From Erpobdella octoculata (Eukaryota; Annelida; Clitellata; Hirudinida; Erpobdellidae), in contig OZ022244.1 of assembly GCA_963978895.1 (NCBI GenBank), positions 32,575,432-32,639,431 on the forward strand: a stretch of DNA of 64,000 nt. The letters run 5' to 3'. Shown in pieces: positions 27,601-39,932 of the stretch. The stretch's first letter is position 1, and each line of letters starts with the position of its first letter. The position numbers were made by a program, and so were the translations under genes. Under the pieces are notes generated by a model that was not told the origin of the DNA, did no database searches, and was given only the letters and a program-made list of their open reading frames with translations.

Positions 27601-28845
27601 GCTGCTTGGAATGCTCTACTGCTTTCTGGGCCTACTGCTAGCTATGCAATACGGCTGCTTGTTGTACACTTGGAAGCATGTATTATTATTATTATCTATT
27701 GATGGTCACTTATGATGGCTTAGTGGAAAAGTAAACGTAAAGATCAGCGGTTTACAGTAACTTTCTCCGTCTTACTAACGCAGGAGAACAACCAGAATAC
27801 GCTTCTCCAAGATGGAAAAAGAACGACGAATAAAAAAAAGATGGTTTCCATGACTCTGAGAAAAAAGTCGAAAATAACGGAAGAGATTTCCAACAAAATG
27901 AAGGACGGGGACTACGTTCCGATGCCGAACTCCCTCATGGAGGATAAACCTCTTACGAACCTGGAGAAACTTCATTTCATTATTGGAAATGGAATATTGA
28001 GACCCGAGCTGAGGTTATAGTTTTATTTTATTTATTTTTTTTCTATAAAAATTCAAGAAGCAAATTTCTTTTACTTTAAACTTTCTAAACTTTTTATGAA
28101 TTGTTTACGATAGTTTTTTCTTCAATTTCTGTATTTGTTTAAAATTATTTATATGAAATTGATACTAATAATATAAATATTAATATAAGTTATAGTATCA
28201 TATAAATAATAAAATAAATATATTCTATGAATAAAATAAATATAGTTTATAAATATAAATAAGATAAATATAATATATGAAAAATATAGATATAAATAAA
28301 AGCACATTTCTTTTTCTTATAAATTCTCAAGTTTTTTCTCATAGCTTTGTTTTAATTCCCATATTTATTTTTTCTTTATCACTATTTATACTAATCATGA
28401 ATTAATTATTTTTTTTATTTCTTAATTTTATTATTACTAATGAAAATAGTTGAAAATATCATAATATGAATAAACTATAAAAAAATGTTTTTTGATTGAT
28501 TTCGTTCTCTTTAAAATAAAACAGAGATGAGATATACTGCCAGATCTGCAAGCAGTTGAGTCAAAATCCCGCCAAGCCGAGCACTGCTCGTGGCTGGATT
28601 CTCCTCTCACTGTGCGTCGGCTGTTTCGCCCCGACGGAAAAGGTGGGCGGTACTTTAAAATTCAATAAATAATTAATTATTTAATTAATTAAATAGTGTG
28701 CATATAATTGTCCCGATGTTCTGAACAGTGTGTGATATTATACATGTATGGGCTTTAATTTTATTCTGTGTTTTTTTGCCCTGAGCGAAAAGGTAGATGG
28801 TACTCCAAGATTTTGCGCAATAAAAATTCAATGTTATATGTGATG

Positions 28846-28895
<50 letters not shown>

Positions 28896-31800
28896 GCTTT
28901 AATTTTGTTCTGTGTTGTAAAATTTAGATTTAGCAATGATTATTTCTTATAATAATTGTTAAAACCATATTTTAAATCAAGTCATATTTTAAGAAGTTTT
29001 ATTTTATTTTATCATCGTTTCAGTTCGTCAAGTACTTGAGGTGCTTCATAAAAGAAGGGCCGGCCGGGTACGCCCCGTACTGTGAAGAACGCCTTAGGAG
29101 GACCTTCGCCAACGGGCCGAGGAACCAGCCCCCCAGCTGGCTGGAACTCCAAGCCACCAAATCGAAAAAGCCGCTGATGCTGCCCATCACTTTCATGGAC
29201 GGGAACACGAAGACTTTGCTGGCGGATTCTGCCACGACGGCCAAGGAGTTGTGCCATCAGTTGTCATCTAAGATCAATCTCAAGGATCAGTTTGGATTTT
29301 CTCTTTATATTGCTCTCTTTGATAAGGCAAGATTTTTAAATATATATATATAATCGTTGTTATTATTAACGTTATTATTATTATTGTGGTTTAATTGGAA
29401 TACTTTGGAAATTAATAGGTAGATGATTTATAATAATGATTTGTATAAACTGCATCTAAATCACTTTTATTTGAAATGGCATGAGAAAAAATACGTAAAA
29501 TGTGGAGAATGGAAATTTGGAGCAGCGTAATTATTTGTATTTGTTTTAAAACATGATCGAGGAAGTTTTTTATCGTTGCTCTGTTGATGCTCTGAATATT
29601 TTTAGAGTGTTTTTTTCTCTTCCAAATAATAGTTTAGTAATAAAAAATTCATAATTTAGTAATAAAAAATTCATAATTTAGTAATAAAAAATTCATAATT
29701 TAGTAATAAAAAATTCATAATTTAGTAATAAAAAATTCATAATTTAGTAATAAAAAATTCATAATTTAGTAATAAAAAATTCATAATTTAGTAATAAAAA
29801 ATTCATAATTTAGTAATAAAAAATTCATAATTTAGTAATAAAAAATTCATAATTTAGTAATAAAAAATTCATAATTTAGTAATAAAAAATTCATAATTTA
29901 GTAATAAAAAATTCATAATTTAGTAATAAAAAATTCATAATTTAGTAATAAAAAATTCATAATTTAGTAATAAAAAATTCATAATTTAGTAATAAAAAAT
30001 TCATAATTTAGTAATAAAAAATTCATAATTTAGTAATAAAAAATTCATAATTTAGTAATAAAAAATTCATAATTTAGTAATAAAAAATTCATAATTTAGT
30101 AATAAAAAATTCATAATTTAGTAATAAAAAATTCATAATTTAGTAATAAAAAATTCATAATTTAGTAATAAAAAATTCATAATTTAGTAATAAAAAATTC
30201 ATAATTTAGTAATAAAAAATTCATAATTTAGTAATAAAAAATTCATAATTTAGTAATAAAAAATTCATAATTTAGTAATAAAAAATTCATAATTTAGTAA
30301 TAAAAAATTCATAATTTAGTAATAAAAAATTCATAATTTAGTAATAAAAAATTCATAATTTAGTAATAAAAAATTCATAATTTAGTAATAAAAAATTCAT
30401 AATTTAGTAATAAAAAATTCATAATTTAGTAATAAAAAATTCATAATTTAGTAATAAAAAATTCATAATTTAGTAATAAAAAATTCATAATTTAGTAATA
30501 AAAAATTCATAATTTAGTAATAAAAAATTCATAATTTAGTAATAAAAAATTCATAATTTAGTAATAAAAAATTCATAATTTAGTAATAAAAAATTCATAA
30601 TTTAGTAATAAAAAATTCATAATTTAGTAATAAAAAATTCATAATTTAGTAATAAAAAATTCATAATTTAGTAATAAAAAATTCATAATTTAGTAATAAA
30701 AAATTCATAATTTAGTAATAAAAAATTCATAATTTAGTAATAAAAAATTCATAATTTAGTAATAAAAAATTCATAATTTAGTAATAAAAAATTCATAATT
30801 TAGTAATAAAAAATTCATAATTTAGTAATAAAAAATTCATAATTTAGTAATAAAAAATTCATAATTTAGTAATAAAAAATTCATAATTTAGTAATAAAAA
30901 ATTCATAATTTAGTAATAAAAAATTCATAATTTAGTAATAAAAAATTCATAATTTAGTAATAAAAAATTCATAATTTAGTAATAAAAAATTCATAATTTA
31001 GTAATAAAAAATTCATAATTTAGTAATAAAAAATTCATAATTTAGTAATAAAAAATTCATAATTTAGTAATAAAAAATTCATAATTTAGTAATAAAAAAT
31101 TCATAATTTAGTAATAAAAAATTCATAATTTAGTAATAAAAAATTCATAATTTAGTAATAAAAAATTCATAATTTAGTAATAAAAAATTCATAATTTAGT
31201 AATAAAAAATTCATAATTTAGTAATAAAAAATTCATAATTTAGTAATAAAAAATTCATAATTTAGTAATAAAAAATTCATAATTTAGTAATAAAAAATTC
31301 ATAATTTAGTAATAAAAAATTCATAATTTAGTAATAAAAAATTCATAATTTAGTAATAAAAAATTCATAATTTAGTAATAAAAAATTCATAATTTAGTAA
31401 TAAAAAATTCATAATTTAGTAATAAAAAATTCATAATTTAGTAATAAAAAATTCATAATTTAGTAATAAAAAATTCATAATTTAGTAATAAAAAATTCAT
31501 AATTTAGTAATAAAAAATTCATAATTTAGTAATAAAAAATTCATAATTTAGTAATAAAAAATTCATAATTTAGTAATAAAAAATTCATAATTTAGTAATA
31601 AAAAATTCATAATTTAGTAATAAAAAATTCATAATTTAGTAATAAAAAATTCATAATTTAGTAATAAAAAATTCATAATTTAGTAATAAAAAATTCATAA
31701 TTTAGTAATAAAAAATTCATAATTTAGTAATAAAAAATTCATAATTTAGTAATAAAAAATTCATAATTTAGTAATAAAAAATTCATAATTTAGTAATAAA

Positions 31801-33414
31801 AAATTCATAATTTAGTAATAAAAAATTCATAATTTAGTAATAAAAAATTCATAATTTAGTAATAAAAAATTCATAATTTAGTAATAAAAAATTCATAATT
31901 TAGTAATAAAAAATTCATAACCCTCACAGAAGTTTTTACTTTTAATTTTATTTTCGAGCTTAAAATGTTTTCTTCGCCTTTTTTTCGACCGCCAGGTTTC
32001 TTCTCTCGGAAGCGGAGGTGATCACGTGATGGACGCCATATCCCAGTGCGAGCAGTACGCAAAAGAGATGGGGGCTCAGGAAAGGAGCGCTCCTTGGAGG
32101 CTCTTCTTCCGGAAAGAGATATTCGCACCCTGGCACGACGCCACCAGCGATAAAGTGGCTACCGATCTTATATACCAGCAGGTCGTCAGAGGTGTCAAGT
32201 TCGGAGAGTACAAGTTTGATGAAAAGGTGAGTCTCAATTAATTAATCTTTTTTTTCCTAATCATTTTTTAACCCTAAAAAACGTTGATTATATTTTTTGT
32301 TTGCCTTAATAAAACAAAGGATGACAACCTAGCGTTGATAACCGCTCAGCAATTCTACATCAACTGCGGCGATTTCATAACGGCCGAAAAACTTCAGTAC
32401 CAGCTCCACGATTACGTTCCCGATAATTTGCTCTCGCAAAAAAGTTTCGTCAATCAGCTCGTAAGCAAGTCCGTAGAGATCTTTCGAGCGAGTCCTTTCG
32501 TCAAGGTGAGCGATCGAAGTTGATTGGGCGCTTACGGTGTGAAGGTCACCGGTCAACGGTGTCTCTGTAGGGGCTGCTGGTAGGTGTCCAAAAAATGGGT
32601 GCCTCTGGTTGTCTTGTTAAATATTCAGCTTTTGAAATTCAAATGTTATGTAATGACATTCATCAATTTGATTTTTAAATTAATTTACTTTTAGTTATAT
32701 TTATTTCATTTTATATTTATTAATTTTTATTCTCAATAAATTCTAAAAAATTATTTTCTTTCATACACATTTCAATCAATTTATCCTAAAGTTGTATTAA
32801 ATTTGCTTTAAAAATTTTTTTTTTCTTAACTACCGATTCGTAATTTCTTCTTTTCCTCCAAACGCAGGTGCAATCCTCCCCGGAAAAAGTCAAAGAAGAT
32901 GTTGTCCTGTTCGCCAAGTTCAAGTGGCCGCTCCTCTTTTCCAGGTTCTACGAGGCGTACAAGTTCGCGGGTCCGAGCCTCCCGAAGAACGACGTGATCA
33001 TAGCCGTCAACTGGACCGGTGTCTACATCGTCGACGACACCGAGCAAGTTCTCCTGGAGTTGTCGTATCCGGAAATCACCGCCGTCTCCTGCAGCAGGTT
33101 CGCGGTTTCGTGTTTTTCCTATGAATTTTTTTCTCTCTCAAAAACGCTCCGGTCGCGATAGGACGGATTTTGAATTTCGCGAATCGATTAACACGAAAAA
33201 AAAACAACCGTCGACAGGACGGGCAAGATCCACGGTCAGAGTTTCACTCTGGCGACTCTGCGCAACGAGGATTACACTTTCACGTCTCCGAACGCCGAAG
33301 ACATCAGGGATCTCGTCGTGACCTTTCTCGACGGACTGAAGAAGAGGTCGAAGTACGTCATCGCTCTACAGGACTACAAACCTCCGAGTTGGTCTTGTTT
33401 GTCTGTTATCGTTG

Positions 33415-33472
<58 letters not shown>

Positions 33473-33477
33473 CGTTG

Positions 33478-33521
<44 letters not shown>

Positions 33522-36500
33522 GTTGTTGTTGTTGTTGTTGTTGTTGTTATTATTTTCATTATTGTCATCATCATCATCATCAGGTGAACAGAGTTTGACT
33601 TTTTTTAATCGATTTTGATAGCTGGACATGATTTTTTTGTGCTTAACAGTTTAATAAATAAATAAAATAAGTAAATGAAATGAAGTGGAATAAAAATAAT
33701 TTTTTATAAATTATTATAATTATTATAATTATTGTTTTTATTATTTAATTTATTATACAAAAACTCGGTTTTCAACACCTGCTTTTTTTATTTCCCGTTT
33801 CTAAGGTGACGACCCGTCGTTCCTGGTCCTGAACAAAGGTGACCTGATAATATTAAAGGGCACAGGTGAGTCGGCCATGACGACAGGTTGGTGCTCAGGT
33901 GCGAGCGCCTCCACGAAAAGGGAGGGGGATTTCCCAGCGGAATGCGTCTACATTCTTCCGTGCGTTACCAGGCCTCCGGCTGATTTGCTTGTGAGTGATT
34001 TATTATTCTGTAATTAAAAATTTAATATTATTTAATTAATATATTGACTTTAATTAATAGTTTGTTAGTATCAATTTTAATTTGATATTATTTGTGAATA
34101 ATTAATTATTCTAATTAAAAATGTAATATTAATTAATTAATTAATATATTGACTTTGATTAATAGTTTATGAGTTTGAGTTTGTTTATTCAGTTATAAAA
34201 TTAGTTCCTGACGCTTAAAATAACTATTACTATTATCAATTTTAATTTGATATTATTTGTGAATAATTAGTTATTCTAATTAAAAATGTGGTATTAATTA
34301 ATTAAGATATTGACTTTGATTAATATTTTATTATTATTATAAATTTTAATTTGATATTATTTGTGAATAATTAATTATTCTAATTAAAAATTTAATATTA
34401 ATTATTGACTTTTATTAATAGTTTTCGTTATTGTTATTAATTTTAATTTGATATTATTTGTGAAATTTTTTTTTATTGATTTTTTTTTATATATGGCAAG
34501 GCATAGTTTAATTTGAAAATTTTGTTTGTTCTTTCTTTTCTAAAAATAGCAAATGTTCAAGAAGCAGCCCCAAGACGGATACACAGGTCCGACAACAAAC
34601 ACAACAATGGCAACAACGCAGAACAACTCAACAACAACCGGCATCTTCTACACTCTCGAGACTTACTCGTACGACTACTTTAGGTAGGCCGAACTTTTTT
34701 GTTGTTTTTTTTGTTTTAGTTTAAAAATGATGATTAATTAACAAAATTAAAGTTTCAAAAAACTCGAACATAGAGGTTGTAAAGCTGGTAGGTAGCAGTG
34801 ATGAACGTGCACTGTTTCATTCGGAAACTGAGATGATAAGTGGGCTAAAGGAAGATTCGGAATGTGACTACCGTTTACCAACCGATGAGTGCGATTAGCA
34901 AAAGTTTCAATATTTCCAGATTGAAGGATTGTCGTACCACAATTAAAAAAAAAATGTAGACTAGGGGGGTGGTGATATCTTATCCCAGGTATGAATTGAC
35001 CGCAGCAGGGGGGTAGGAAAAATGTCCTAAGAGAACCAAACGATTTCAAATAACTCTTAAAAATAGAAAATTATCAAAATTAAAAAATGATTTTAAAATC
35101 CGCGAAAAGGCCTCCTCCAAAGAAAAGTTTGTCGAAGACGCTGGCCACGATAAGAAAGCGAGCGGAAGAAAGTCTGTGGAAGCATTCGACCCAACCGATC
35201 AAGCAGCCGTTGCTGAAGAAGCTCGCGCCGGATGCTAATCTGGGGACGATGGCCTGCGAAATCTTCATGAATATCCTTTTTCGTGTTTTTAGATTTTGGA
35301 AATTTTGAACGTCACATTTCGCTTTTAAAGTTGTCTACTGCAGGTTGACGAAAGGCTGGATTCACCTGAACTGTTTGTTGAGAGTGAATTCCTGACTCAA
35401 GAAAGTTAAATAATTTTGTAATTTTTTCTTCCGTGGGGTTTGAACACAGAGGACCTCGCGTGAAAGAGTCAAATACTCACTACTGTACCACCATCACGTC
35501 TCGTCATTTTGTAATTCATGATATATTTCCACAACAGAGAAAGTTTAATAAAAAAAATATCGAAAAGTGATGCTTGAGTTCTTTTATATAAAGATTCCGT
35601 TCCTAATATGTCATTTACGTACTTGAATAATATTAAATTTCATTGTTTTCCATGCGTGTTTCCTTGACGCAAAGTCGTTTACTCGTATTGAGATTCATGC
35701 ACGACCATCCTACCAAACAGCCGGTTGATTACGATGAACTTTACAGCATCTTCAAGTGTGCTCTTGACAATGTGAGTGTTTTTTTGGAAACGATTCATCA
35801 ATTAGTTATTTCTTAATAATTCATATTATTTAACGAATGTTGATTTACTACGATAATTTAAAACACGTTGAGCTTTATGCGATCTTGGCAGTGTCAGCAT
35901 TTTTTGGAAATGAATCATGTATTATTTATCGATGTTTTTTTAAATTCATTTAAGAAAAGATATATAACTAATTCAAAAATTATATTTACTATTATAATAT
36001 AAAACACATTAAGTTTAGTTAAAAAACTCGTTGATAACCACATTTTGTTTTGGTTTTTTTGGCTCAAGTTTGGAACTATAAAGTTTTAATAATTTAAAGA
36101 AAATTTAAACGAATCCATGAAAATAAGTTGTTGATGTCACCTAAATGATTTTTGTTTTCATTTTTTTATTTAAGGATCAACTGAAAGATGAAGTTTACTG
36201 CCAAGTTGCCAAACAGCTCACTCTGAACAAGAACCCGTTAGTAACCGGTGTTTGATTAATTTCTTTTTAATCTTAAATACATCAATATCGTACAGATATT
36301 CTAAAATTTAGATTTTTATTTGTACAAATTTAATTATTATTATTATATAAATACATTTAATAATAAAAATGTATTCTTTTTTATAGAATTTTTAATAATT
36401 CATTTAAGAAATAATAATAATAATAATAATAATAAGTTCTATTTACTAATTAATTGTTGTTCGCATCGATTTTACAGACGCAGAGACACTTTGTTTAAGC

Positions 36501-39500
36501 CTCTGAAAAAATGCACAGGCCTAAAGAAATGTAGAAATAATAAAGACTATGATAATTATATTGATTAAAAATAAAAAAAATTATCTTATTAATAGAAAGT
36601 TAAAAGAATTTAAAAACATAAAATTCAATTAGCTTTCACTCGTTTTCGTCGTTTTTCGTTCATTCACGCAGACTGAGCGAAGAAGCAGGCTGGCAATTGA
36701 TGTGGTTGCTGACCGGGTCGTTCGCCCCGAGTACGAACCTCTCCAGGGAGATGGAACTCTTCCTCAAGACGAGAAGCTCCCAGAACCCGACCTCTGCTCA
36801 GTGCCTTTCCAGGCTCAACAAAGTCATCAGGTTCGTTGTTTCATTTTTGATTTTTAACGGTTTTTTTTTTACTGTCGATCGGGCCTTGTTTATTTATTTA
36901 TTACAATTATTTATTTATTTATTTATTTATTAATAAAAAATGTGTAATGTTTAGTCATTTTAATTACAAATGTAATTGTTGTTAATAAAGGTGTAATTTT
37001 TATTCGATATGTAATTTCTCGGTTATTACATGTAATTGTTGTTGTTGAAAATTTTATTGTTATTACAAGTGTAATTGCTATTTTAAACGTAATACCATGT
37101 GTAATTCCATATGTAATTCTGTAGCTATTACATAAGTATTTACTTAATTTAATTATAACAAACAAGTTTTTTCCACCTCCAGGTCCGGATCTCGGAAATA
37201 CCCGCCCCACCACGTCGAAGTGATCGCAAGCAAGTCCGCCAAGAAAATGGTCTTCCAGAAGATCTTCTTCCCGGACGACACGTTCCAGGAGTATCCGATC
37301 GACTCGCAGATGAAGGCCAAGGAACTCTGCGACCTGATCGCCAACCAGCTGAAGCTGAAAACCGTCGACGGATTCAGCCTGTTCGTGATGATCGGAGAAA
37401 AAGGTAGAGAAAAAAAATTTTGTCTAGTGGTAGTTGTTGAATTGTGTGCTTGTTTGTTGTTGTATGGTTTGTCTTGTATGTATTTTGACCAATTATATTT
37501 TCATTTTAGCTCTGATTTATTATTATATATTACAAATATTCGTATGCAGTTTTAGAATATTTAGATTTTTTTAAAAATTAGCTACAAAACTTAAGTTTTT
37601 TTTCTATTTTTTCTAACCGAATCCTGTGAATTATTCATCATTCACAACCGCTCCCCTTTCGGGGCACCACCATCATCATCCTTATTGGTCGCTAGATCGT
37701 ATGTAATTAACATAATTATTTTGTTTCGGTTCGCAGTCATAAGCGTTCCCGAGGGCGATTTCTTCTTCGACTTCGTGCAGTATCTGTCCGAGTGGATCGC
37801 CAAGTTGAAAACGAAAACGAAACCGGAAATGAACTTGAACTTTCAAGTTTTCTTCATGAAAAAGCTGTGGTCGAGCACCGTCCCGGGTTACGACGTAAAC
37901 GCCGACATCAAGTTCCACTACTTCCAGGTGACATTTTGAGATTCGTTGCATTATTATTCAGCAGGCTGTTTTCAATGACATTAGTCACATTAGTATTTGT
38001 AATTTCCTCTGAAGAATACAGTCAAACTTGTTTGTCTATAAAAAAAATCTAAGAAACTTTAGAATATTATTGTCTTTAATTTTTTTTTTTTTTTTGTAAA
38101 GCACTCATTTTGTGACTCATCGCACTTAATAAATAAACGATAAATAAAAAAAAACATCTCTTATTTATTATCTTTTGACTTCGACAGGAAGTTCCGAAGT
38201 TCCTGAGAGGTTACCACAAGTGCACCGAAGAAGAGGCCGTCAAGTTGGCCGGAATCGTCGCCAGGATCAAATTCGGAGACGACGGGAAAGCTTTCCAGGC
38301 GTGTGCTGCTGAGTGAGTTTCCTCCTCGTTATTCCGTTTAACGGCCGATCACTTGGGGGCCGTTTGAAAATGTGCTAACATGCATATATTATGATGTTGT
38401 ACTGTTATACTAGGATACATGTATAATAATAAGCTGGATATATTATGATAATGTATTGTTATACTAGGATACATATATATATATATATATATATATGCAT
38501 AAATAAAAACTGTTAAGACAATATATTTCTTGCAGTAAACTGGTGAAAGATACGGTGCCAGCGAATCTGCACAAATCCATGGATGATAATTCTTGGAAGC
38601 AGGTAGAAAAGATTTTAGTAAAATCGATATTGGCAGAAAATTAATTTAAAAAATTATGTTATATTACTAAACAATACTATATTTATATATACTACATTAT
38701 TCGATAATAAAGTTTTATAATTATACCTTTGTTTAAATTATGGTTTTGTGTTATTTCATCATTCAAATGTTCTGCTCATTGTTATGCAGAACAAATCGTT
38801 GCCTATTTTGAGTTTAAAAACATTAAAATTAATTGTGTATAAAAAATTAATATGTATAGTATTTTGAATAGACTTTGTATATATTTATTTTAATAAATTA
38901 TTTTATTTTAATAAAATATTCCCTTTTTTAAACAAAAAGAAAATAGCTGTGACCTTCAAGGAGAGCAGCAGCACGACTGACAGAGATGCCAAGGTGAACT
39001 TTCTGAAGCAGACCTACTATTGGCCGACGTTTGGATCGGCATTCTTTGATGTCAAGGTTCGTCGTCATGGATGCGTATGAATTATGAATATGTATAATAT
39101 ATGTTATTCATGGATACTTCCTGAAGCAAATTTTATCCTCAAATTTATGATAAAATTATCATAACAGCAAACCAGCGATGCATCTCTACCGCAGTCTCTC
39201 ACACTTGCCATCAACAAGCAGGGAATCATACTCATCGATCCCGCCTCCAAGGTGGAAAATGTTTACTTTTTTTCTTACGTTATTATAATATAAAAAATAT
39301 TAGTATTTCAAATGAGTTTTACGATGACATTTTAAAAGTAAATTCTGCGACACACGAAATGAGTGTTGCTTGGATTTTAAAATATAATTATTTCCATTTT
39401 TTTATGATCAGAACATTCTCGTTAGAGGGCTGGGTGAAATAAAAAGTTATTTTTTTTTTAAAAGATGTTCTAGTAACTTCATAGATGATAAATATAATTG

Positions 39501-39932
39501 ATAATTATATATGTATACACACTTTTTTTGATTGAATAAAATTGAATACAATCATTATTAATGCTTAATAGTAAATATTACAAACTTTTATAATCACTAA
39601 TCACTATTGGCACCCACTTCATAGGATACTCTTAGGACTTATCCATTCACAAAAATATCTCGCTGGAGCAGCGGAACCAACTACTTCCACCTGATAATCG
39701 GAAGCGTCGTTAACGGAACGAAACTTCTTTTCGAAACTTCACTGGTAATGCCAAAAACTCGATAAATTAGATTTTTTATTTATTTAATAATTTAAATTAA
39801 ATATACTTATAGTACGGTTATATTTTAATTTAAAAAATTTTTTTGCAGGGATATAAAATGGACGACCTGCTGACCTCTTACATAGGGCTGATGCTGGCAA
39901 CGTTGAACAAATACAAGACAGTAAAGAAATAA
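15895..39932 (+). CDS. MYO7A: Unconventional myosin-VIIa, 44 coding exons, 2180 residues
   Basis: Exons: 15895-15912, 16008-16121, 16354-16500, 16565-16749, 17005-17126, 17720-17862, 18268-18381, 18673-18826, 19112-19188, 19480-19739, 20025-20103, 20495-20762, 21049-21155, 21617-21754, 22317-22565, 22949-23128, 23513-23608, 23985-24107, 24558-24665, 25073-25267, 26115-26330, 26668-26754, 27133-27228, 27784-28013, 28525-28642, 29024-29326, 31996-32226, 32320-32505, 32868-33097, 33218-33387, 33806-33990, 34550-34683, 35110-35270, 35683-35771, 36175-36236, 36672-36830, 37183-37403, 37737-37927, 38188-38312, 38536-38602, 38940-39056, 39168-39251, 39625-39744, 39849-39932. The sum is 6543 nt (human protein: 2215 aa). 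Motor to ~725: P-loop GESGAGKT 156-163, switch [10 protein letters not shown] 205-213, switch II DIFGFE 434-439. Five IQ-like motifs (726-858), charged single-alpha-helix-like segment (859-930), MyTH4-FERM 1 (~1032-1520), SH3 (~1582-1643), MyTH4-FERM 2 (~1690-2180). It is an actin motor of microvilli/stereocilia-type protrusions. Introns 6 and 26 are GC-AG; intron 33 is AT-AC. Confidence 0.96.
17285..17480 (+). mobile_element. tRNA-derived SINE-like element in MYO7A intron 5
   Basis: An A-box-like TAGCTGAGTCGGG and a B-box-like GGTTCAACTCTC are about 45 bases apart. A non-tRNA body follows containing a GTCCCGACGTTATCGGGAC hairpin. It differs in sequence from the SINE at 8928. Only one copy is seen in this window, so the call rests on the pol III boxes and layout. 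Confidence 0.5.
18492..18610 (+). mobile_element. 3' part of the tRNA-derived SINE followed by (TA)n
   Basis: It matches the SINE at 8928-9149 over its last ~75 bases ('gcaagtaccctccctctctc' onward, then 'tgctaaatctcaataaa') with few differences. The A-tail is followed by a (TA)n run. 5'-truncated, as expected of retroposed copies; in MYO7A intron 7. Confidence 0.8.
18900..19014. repeat. (CATA)n microsatellite in MYO7A intron 8
   Basis: About 28 tetranucleotide units, read directly. Both strands give spurious open frames of repeating Y-I-H-T or C-M-Y-V. Confidence 0.95.
20145..20475. repeat. Minisatellite, 'gacattcaatcaattaa'-type units, MYO7A intron 11
   Basis: Around fifteen copies of 17-26-base units built on 'acattcaatcaattaa', diverged by small substitutions and spacer length. 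Read directly. Confidence 0.85.
21780..22070. repeat. AT-only tandem repeat in MYO7A intron 14
   Basis: Repeating 'taataatataaataataata' with 'taaatataaattgt' in ~33-base units, with drift toward the 3' side. Read directly. Confidence 0.8.
23690..23945. repeat. ~60-bp tandem repeat in MYO7A intron 17
   Basis: Four to five copies of 'gaaaaaggaattaattaat' followed by 'tttgatttaatc'. Read directly. Confidence 0.8.
24700..25045. repeat. 18-bp minisatellite (gattgattagctgatatt), MYO7A intron 19
   Basis: About eighteen units of GATTGATTAGCTGATATT with small substitutions and an occasional extra GATT. It ends about 30 bases before the exon 20 acceptor. A CT-rich tract (24445-24535) occupies the 3' part of the preceding intron 18. 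Confidence 0.9.
25874..26089. repeat. Pentanucleotide array (TGTAT/TGCAT)n, MYO7A intron 20
   Basis: About 43 pentamer units of ATTGT and ATTGC, the two variants interleaved. All three plus frames and one minus frame are open through it, giving repeated C-I-V-L-Y strings that are artefacts. Confidence 0.95.
27310..27665. repeat. ~40-bp GC-moderate tandem repeat, MYO7A intron 23
   Basis: Degenerate repeats on 'tgctgcttgctatgcaatac' and 'ggctgcttgcaatgctttat', about eight copies. It stands out from its AT-rich surroundings by higher GC. Read directly. Confidence 0.8.
29327..31995 (+). other. GC-AG intron (intron 26 of MYO7A), 2669 bp, holding a large minisatellite
   Basis: Exon 26 ends GATAAG and the intron starts GCAAGA, the usual consensus context for a GC donor. 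The acceptor is ...GACCGCCAG before GTTTCTTCTCTC. Joining the exons restores IALFDK-VSSLGSG exactly as in other myosin VIIa proteins, and no in-phase GT exists nearby. Confidence 0.85.
29633..31920. repeat. Apparently perfect 22-bp minisatellite, 104 copies
   Basis: The unit is TTTAGTAATAA followed directly by AAAATTCATAA. From 29633 to 31920 is 2288 bases, exactly 104 units, and every printed line I compared keeps the 22-base register with no substitution. Base composition is about 91% AT. Each unit carries a short inverted repeat (AATTT ... AAATT). It fills most of MYO7A intron 26. Confidence 0.97.
33419..33583. repeat. Compound trinucleotide array (TTA)n(TTG)n(CAT)n, MYO7A intron 30
   Basis: Two long TTA runs separated by CGTTGTTG, then GTT units and ATC units. 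It begins about 30 bases after the exon 30 donor. Read directly. Confidence 0.95.
34010..34470. repeat. ~120-bp AT-rich tandem repeat, MYO7A intron 31
   Basis: Four imperfect copies of 'tttgatattatttgtgaata' with 'aattattctaattaaaaatg' and 'atattgactttgattaatag'. Read directly. Confidence 0.8.
35271..35682 (+). other. U12-type (AT-AC) intron, intron 33 of MYO7A
   Basis: The donor is ATATCCTTTT immediately after exon 33 (ATCTTCATGA). A branch-site match TTCCTTGAC is at 35660-35668, and the acceptor dinucleotide is AC at 35681-35682, 15 bases beyond the branch A. Splicing gives [16 protein letters not shown], matching the human ACLAFIAVLKYMGDYP in length. No GT-AG pair in the region preserves both phase and this alignment. 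All three minor-spliceosome signals are therefore present. Confidence 0.9.
35425..35512 (-). mobile_element. Degenerate tRNA-like (SINE) sequence inside the U12 intron
   Basis: On the minus strand an A-box-like TGGTACAGTAGTGAG and a B-box-like GTTCAAACCCC are about 45 bases apart. The anticodon stem does not pair well and no acceptor stem closes, so it is not a functional tRNA gene. Probably a SINE relic. Confidence 0.4.

Noticed and set aside
29633..31920. CRISPR-like array of direct repeats
   Set aside because: The units are contiguous with no spacers, the genome is animal, and the array is a minisatellite in an intron.
33366..33629. Poly-Asn, poly-Tyr and poly-Leu frames
   Set aside because: Translation of trinucleotide microsatellites within MYO7A intron 30.
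36320..36568. Possible MYO7A exon ([12 protein letters not shown])
   Set aside because: Exon 35 (donor after 36236) joins exon 36 at 36672 with perfect phase and alignment, leaving no room for it.
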